NCBI GenBank assembly: GCA_035048815.1
Contig: JAUCBN010000026.1
Location: 17,123,001-17,187,000 of the forward strand
DNA: 64,000 bases
Reading direction: 5' to 3'
Origin: Abelmoschus esculentus
Lineage: Eukaryota; Streptophyta; Magnoliopsida; Malvales; Malvaceae
Both the position numbers and the translations under genes were made by a program. Positions 58,807 through 64,000 of the stretch are shown here, piece by piece. The notes beneath the pieces were generated by a model that was not told the DNA's origin, searched no databases, and saw nothing but the letters and a program-made list of their open reading frames with translations. The stretch's first letter is position 1; each line of letters starts with the position of its first letter.

Positions 58807-60968
58807 CGGAAATAATACTTTTATTTGGATTAGGAAACGTAGAGTTTGTTCATTTATTGTTATTATTAAATTAACCGATAAAAACACGAGATAAAAATTT
58901 ATTATTATTATTGTTATTATAGGCGCTTGAAGTATTTATTTTTTATAATATATTTTTAAAAAGTATTACATATTTTTCTTATTAATTTATATAAATATTT
59001 AAATATAAAATACACGCTTTAATAAATATTGGTAACAGAATTAAAATATTTATGTATTTATAATTAGGCTTGTTCAGTATCCGGTTATCAAATTTTTTAT
59101 AGTCCTAAAGGATTATAAGGGATATTTGTTTATATTTTTTAATCATTTGATAAATATACACTTCAGATAATTTCTGTCTTTTTAGGATAAATAATATTAT
59201 TTTTTTCACTAAGATATTTAACATCAGACTATCCACTCATACTCTAAGTTTAGGGTGTAATTTGGAGAGTTTAAGCAAAATATTTGGTTTGAAAAATAAT
59301 TTTTGATAAAAATATTAAACTTGTTTAAAATATTGTTTAAGCTTTAATAATTAAAATTTAAACTCGACCTGATTCAACTCGTTCATTAAATTTATAATAT
59401 ATTAAGAACAATATATCGTGTAAACTTTAGTTTACATGCTTTTTAATTTTAAGGGTTAAAATTTTAGTTTAAGGTTTGAAGTTTAGGGGTTCAGAATTCA
59501 AGATTAATATTTAGAATTTACTGTATATAGTTTAAAGTTTAATTAGTTTTTTAGGTTAGTATTAAAAAATTAGGATTTGAATTTTATAGCGTAAATATAT
59601 ATATAGATTTGTATAAAATTAGTTTTACACATTTCCGGTATTAAAGTTTTACCCATATACTATATAATTTTATTCTAAAGTCAAATTTTAAAATTTTCAT
59701 TTCAGTCCCTATAATTCAAACCTCCTTTTAATTTAGTCCTAAAAATGCAAAAGAAAATTGAAGTCATCCGACTTTTTCACCATTTTCACCTAATTTCTGA
59801 AAATTTCCTTTTTAAGTCACTTTGCTTTTATTTATTTCATTTCTCAAAATAGACAAAAGGAGAGTAAAGTCTCTTATACATGTTAACATTTTTTTTATAA
59901 AAAAAGCTATCATATTCCGCCGACGACTTTATTTGTTAATGTAGCAATAACCCAATTTTGGTAATTATTAGACCTAATCTGACTTTTTTTTTTCTTTCAA
60001 ATTTGAGTATATATTAAATTAACAAATTTATAATGTACATCGCGTTAAATACTATTAATTTTAAATATTGTTAAATATTATTATATTAATTAGTAAAAAT
60101 TAAAATTTTTAAGGACTTAATATATAATTAATTTAATTAAAATTTTATTTTAAATAATTTATAGTTATATGTTGAGTCTATAAAATTTTTAATCTTTATT
60201 AATTAATTTAAAAATATTTAGTAGTGTTTAATATTATTAATGTTCGAAGGTGTTCAATGCACGCCGTATAATTTTACTATATTAAATACATCATTTATAC
60301 GTATAACAAAAATAATAATTAATAAAAAAAATTCCTAAAGTTATAAAAACATCTACGTTTAAAATTTTTTATTATATTTTATTATTTTTTTAAATTAATT
60401 TTTTTATTTAAAATTTATGACTTTTTGTTTGAAAAGGTTAGTTTTAAAATAAAATTATTTTTTATTCTTATAACTTATTGTTAAAACAATGTTCATGCAT
60501 GCTTAATTATAAAATAATATATATCTTATAATATTTATATTAAGAATAAAATTAATTTAAATTTATTATTAATTTATAATTATTATGTTCATATATAATC
60601 TAAAATATAATTTATATTTTTAAATTAACTTTTATAAAATTTTAGTGATATTTTTATTATAATTTAAATTAATTTAATTAATAAATTATAACGTTAACGA
60701 ATTTAAATATTATTCAAATTTATTTATATTTTACGTCATCATATATAAAATAAATATTTTATCTTTTTTAAATTATTTTTTCAAAATAATATCAAATTAA
60801 ACTAATTTACAGGATAAACCTCTTCCTTCGTCGGTTCGTCCTACTCAGACAATCGTAATCCCAATCCAGTGCATGCGCTGCCACGCCCAACAACCACCAT
60901 CCCACCATTCAAAATTCGCCACGCGTCACTTTCCCAAAACACGCCCATCACATTCACGCTTTCCAGCC
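58807..60968. other. Intergenic between divergent RING-H2 and IVD genes
   Basis: Very AT-rich, with no open frame or clear repeat boundary recognised. The last 150 bp (60820-60968) turn GC-richer and form the IVD promoter, with words such as ccacgcgtcac and cacgccc. Confidence 0.6.
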
Positions 60969-60977
60969 TATATATAA
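60969..60977 (+). promoter_or_regulatory. TATA box of the IVD gene
   Basis: TATATATAA at 60969, 120 bp before the IVD ATG and within the only GC-richer stretch of the upstream region. It is followed by a pyrimidine-rich leader (cttctcctcctcg). Confidence 0.7.
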
Positions 60978-61088
60978 CGCTTGCTTTTCGTCTTTATCTT
61001 CTCCTCCTCGAAGATTCTTTCTATGATTTGAATTTTTAATTTTCAACTAAAATCGAGAGAAAAACGCCAGAAAAAGGAAGAAGAAATT

Positions 61089-63995
61089 ATGCAGAGGATA
61101 ATTGCAGCAAGTTCTTATTGCAGCAAAGTTTTGAGGAAAGAAAGACAACGTGCTCTTTTCTCCTCATCTTCCTTACTCTTCGATGATACTCAATTACAGG
61201 TGATTCTCTCTGTTTTTTTCTCTAAGAAAAATAGTTTTTTACGTTTGGATTAGCATTGGGTTTCATTAGATGGTTCCAGTTTTTTTAGTTGTTTTTATGG
61301 GTTAATGATGACAGTTTAAAGAGAGTGTTAGGCAATTTGCACATGAAAATATTGCGCCTCATGCTTCCAGGATTGACCACACTAATTCTTTCCCCAAGGT
61401 TCGAATCAAATTCATCTCTTTTTATTAAAAAAATCGTTTCTTTGAAACTTGATTTTTTTTTTTTTTTTTTGCTTAATTCTTTCGTTTCTCCAGGAGGTTA
61501 ACTTATGGAAGCTCATGGGGGATTTTAATCTCCATGGAATAACTGCCCCAGGTAAATGTATGTTTATTTTTATCAACTCCAGGTGTAAAATTCATATTGT
61601 AGAGGAATGAAGAAAAAACCACTTTTTCCCTTGTAGAGGAATATGGAGGACTTGGTCTTGGTTACTTGTATCACTGCATAGCAATGGAAGAAATAAGCCG
61701 TGCTTCGGGGTCGGTTGGTCTTTCCTATGGTGCTCATTCTAATCTGTGCATCAATCAGTTGGTAAACCAAGTTGCTAACTCTTTGTTCAATTCAATCCGC
61801 TTCTTCTAGCATGCTTAAGGTGATTTCCTTTTTTATGGTTTCGTAGGTGAGGAACGGAAGTCCTGCACAGAAAGAGAAATACTTGCCAAAGGTGTTATTT
61901 CAAACATACCACTTCCATTGATTGCCTGTCGGTTGTCTTATTTAGGATATATTTTGTCAAATGACTATGTTTTTTATTCTGTCTTCGACACTGATGTTTA
62001 TTCATAATCATTTGATGATATCATTATGAATATTATGTGTAGCATTGTTAGATCATCTCTTTGATGTTGTAAGTCAGCCCCTCTGCCTACTTGCATTATT
62101 TGTTCCTTTGGATTTTCTGTCACTTATGATACACCCACATATCACTTCTTGTAGCTAATCAGTGGAGAGCATGTTGGAGCCCTTGCCATGAGTGAACCTA
62201 ATGGTAACTTGCACAAACTTTTTATTAGCTTATGCCTTGCATTTATTTACATTTTTCATGCTGCAGTTTTTTTAATTATTTGAACTGGCTAATCTGTTTT
62301 TGCAATCTCTGCAGCTGGCTCTGATGTTGTTAGCATGAAGTGCAAAGCTGATCGGGTTGATGGGGGTTTTCTTATCAATGGGAACAAGATGTGGTGCACT
62401 AATGGTCCAGTTGCTCAAACATTGGTATGCCTATTGAGAATGCCTTTACCTTGTTAGGCATGGCTATGGTTAATTCCATTTCCTGGTTTTACTTGCCTTG
62501 AGAAATGTGTCTATATCTGTTATACTTTTGCCTCTCTTTAAAATGAACTAAAAGGCTCTATATTGTACTATATGGAGGCTCCGCAGTGGACTTTTTAGTT
62601 GCATCTATTCTGTCGACGGGTGTTTTGTCTGTCTGTTGTTGTTTCTTCCAAGTTCCAAATCTACCATTGAGCTAAAGCCATGTGCTCACTTCTCTTTCTG
62701 TAAAACTTTCTCATGGTCGGGGTTTCGAATCTACTACCAGTGTAGGATTTGAAGAATGGTTGAGGATGTGAAAAGTGTCTAGAAGTTATAATCTTCAATA
62801 GCCCTTACCCTTTTTTAAGTCTATCAAACTTTACTGAACATCTACGGGAAGCACACATTCAGAACTTATGATCACTTCCTATAAGACTGAGTTGATTTTG
62901 AATCTTAATCTTTAATTTTTGTTATATAGTATACATGCTAATGAATGATACCAATACATGGTAATAAGTTTTACTTCTTTAACATTACATATATCAGATG
63001 GTAAATTTCCCTTTCCAGAATATCTGATCATAAAAGCCATGCCTAACATGAATAAAGTATTTTCTCTGCTTTACTATACAACTTTCCTTCTGCAAGATTT
63101 TCTTGTTTTATAAGTATTCGTCAACTTTTTAGGTTGTTTATGCTAAAACGGATGTCACAGCCGGTTCGAAAGGAATCACAGCATTTATTATCGAGAAGGG
63201 AATGCCTGGGTACGTGCATTACAGTTATCTAATTATTTTATATTTTGAAAGATGAGAAAGTTGAATATTTTGTATGCTTGTTGAGTTCAAGACGTGAACT
63301 ATTTACAAGGATCATGTATGATAGAAATAAATACCTGTTGAGGTGCCAGAATTGAAATGCAACTTTCTTTCTCATATAAATGTTTCTTGGATCTAAAGAT
63401 AAGGACCTATGTCACCCCTTTCTAAACAGAAAATAGCCTGCTGGTATTAGTGAACTTTAAATATATAAAACATCTTTCGTACTCGTCCCACTTTCGATAG
63501 CAAAATGATATACTAGATTTATTCAGTAATCTCTTATTTTTTCACTGTGCAGATACTCCACTGCTCAGAAATTAGACAAACTTGGGATGCGAGGAAGTGA
63601 TACGTATGTTTGAACTTCTGTAAATGAAGTCGTATATTTTGAACTCCATTTCTTCCCCTATCTGTCTTCTTAACAGTAGTGATGGTCTGCAGATGTGAGC
63701 TTGTCTTTGAGAATTGCTTTGTTCCAGAAGAAAATGTTCTTGGCAAAGAAGGAAAAGGTCTCGCATCTCTGAAGTTTTTCTTTCGAACTTTTTATCATTT
63801 CTTGTATTATATTCTAATCACGGGTTTTTGCTTGTTCCAGGGGTTTATGTACTAATGTCAGGACTAGATTTGGAGAGACTTGTTTTGTCTGCTGGTCCCA
63901 TCGGTATAATGCAGGCATGTCTTGATGTTGTTCTTCCTTACATACGGGAGAGGTCACAGTTTGGTCGTCCAATTGGAGAATTTCAGTTTATACAG
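61089..63995 (+). CDS. IVD: Isovaleryl-CoA dehydrogenase, mitochondrial, partial at window end
   Basis: FAD enzyme oxidising isovaleryl-CoA in leucine breakdown and feeding electrons to ETF. Eleven exons fall in the window: 61089-61199, 61315-61398, 61494-61551, 61637-61761, 61847-61891, 62155-62203, 62315-62424, 63133-63209, 63553-63603, 63693-63757 and 63841-63995. They cover 310 residues in one frame. The start MQRIIAASSYCSKVLRKERQ is a typical mitochondrial presequence. Acyl-CoA dehydrogenase motifs are EEYGGLGLGYLYH, ALAMSEPNAGSDV, GNKMWCTNGP and KLGMRGSDTCELVF. SGLDLERLVLSAGP holds the glutamate that serves as catalytic base in IVD, unlike most relatives, where the base lies near the C terminus. 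The last visible exon ends FGRPIGEFQFIQ before a donor, so about 100 C-terminal residues are outside. Confidence 0.95.
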
Positions 63996-64000
63996 GTTTG

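Noticed and set aside
58397..58894. 165-codon plus-strand open frame
   Set aside because: It lies exactly opposite the RING-H2 gene, whose RING residues are unambiguous, so the frame is its antisense shadow.
62665..62735. tRNA-like boxes (gagctaaagcc and ggggtttcgaatct) in an IVD intron
   Set aside because: Read on the minus strand, the A-box-like word lies downstream of the B-box-like word. The order is therefore wrong for a tRNA gene or SINE head.
1..64000. CRISPR arrays, operons, rRNA, viral insertions or a novel multi-gene defence-like system
   Set aside because: Nothing resembling spaced identical repeats, co-directional overlapping genes, rRNA blocks or reverse-transcriptase/capsid domains was seen. 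The genes are typical plant nuclear genes with unrelated functions.

Overview
This is a gene-rich stretch of a plant nuclear chromosome from a eudicot. Every gene is split by short AT-rich introns with GT..AG borders. The families (FRS11, VHA-a1, arogenate dehydratase, LBD, cytochrome b5 reductase CBR1) are plant-type, and the spaces between genes hold small plant DNA transposons and a tRNA-derived SINE. The protein sequences remind me of cotton and its relatives (Gossypium, Malvaceae), but nothing in the sequence alone proves this. Exons were traced by hand from reading frame, splice consensus and remembered family sequences. In almost every complete gene the exon phases add up exactly to an open frame.

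Layout: (1) 1-2127, + strand, the 3' end of a degenerate protein kinase gene. (2) 3138-7617, +, cytosolic tryptophan-tRNA ligase. (3) 8372-9686, -, a small very basic protein. (4) 10651-13547, -, an FRS11-like gene of the FAR1 family with an in-frame stop. (5) 14.9-16.4 kb, a transposon nest: two copies of one MITE family, a 361-bp foldback element and an orphan exon. (6) 17549-20018, +, NADH-cytochrome b5 reductase. (7) 21717-32221, -, vacuolar H+-ATPase subunit a, 18 exons. (8) 33211-33487, +, the first two exons of a complex I B8 (NDUFA2) gene with no 3' end found. (9) 34258-37364, -, and 40707-43202, +, a head-to-head pair of arogenate/prephenate dehydratase paralogs. (10) 44475-46616, -, a phosphatidylinositol transfer protein gene with an 8-nt microexon. 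(11) 46.6-54.9 kb, a gene-poor AT-rich gap. (12) 54985-55700, +, an LBD1/LBD11-type transcription factor. (13) 58177-58668, -, a RING-H2 protein. (14) 61089-63995, +, isovaleryl-CoA dehydrogenase, cut by the window end.

The genes are mostly unrelated housekeeping functions: translation, proton pumping, lipid transfer and electron transfer, respiration, aromatic and branched-chain amino-acid metabolism. There are also two transcription-factor genes and a probable ubiquitin ligase. There is no operon-like logic, and the only local functional relationship is the duplicated ADT pair. I found no new multi-gene system. The points most worth a second look are the nonsense codon in the FRS11-like gene, the asymmetric divergence of the ADT pair, the truncated B8 gene, the transposon nest with its orphan exon, the SINE family, and the microexon.
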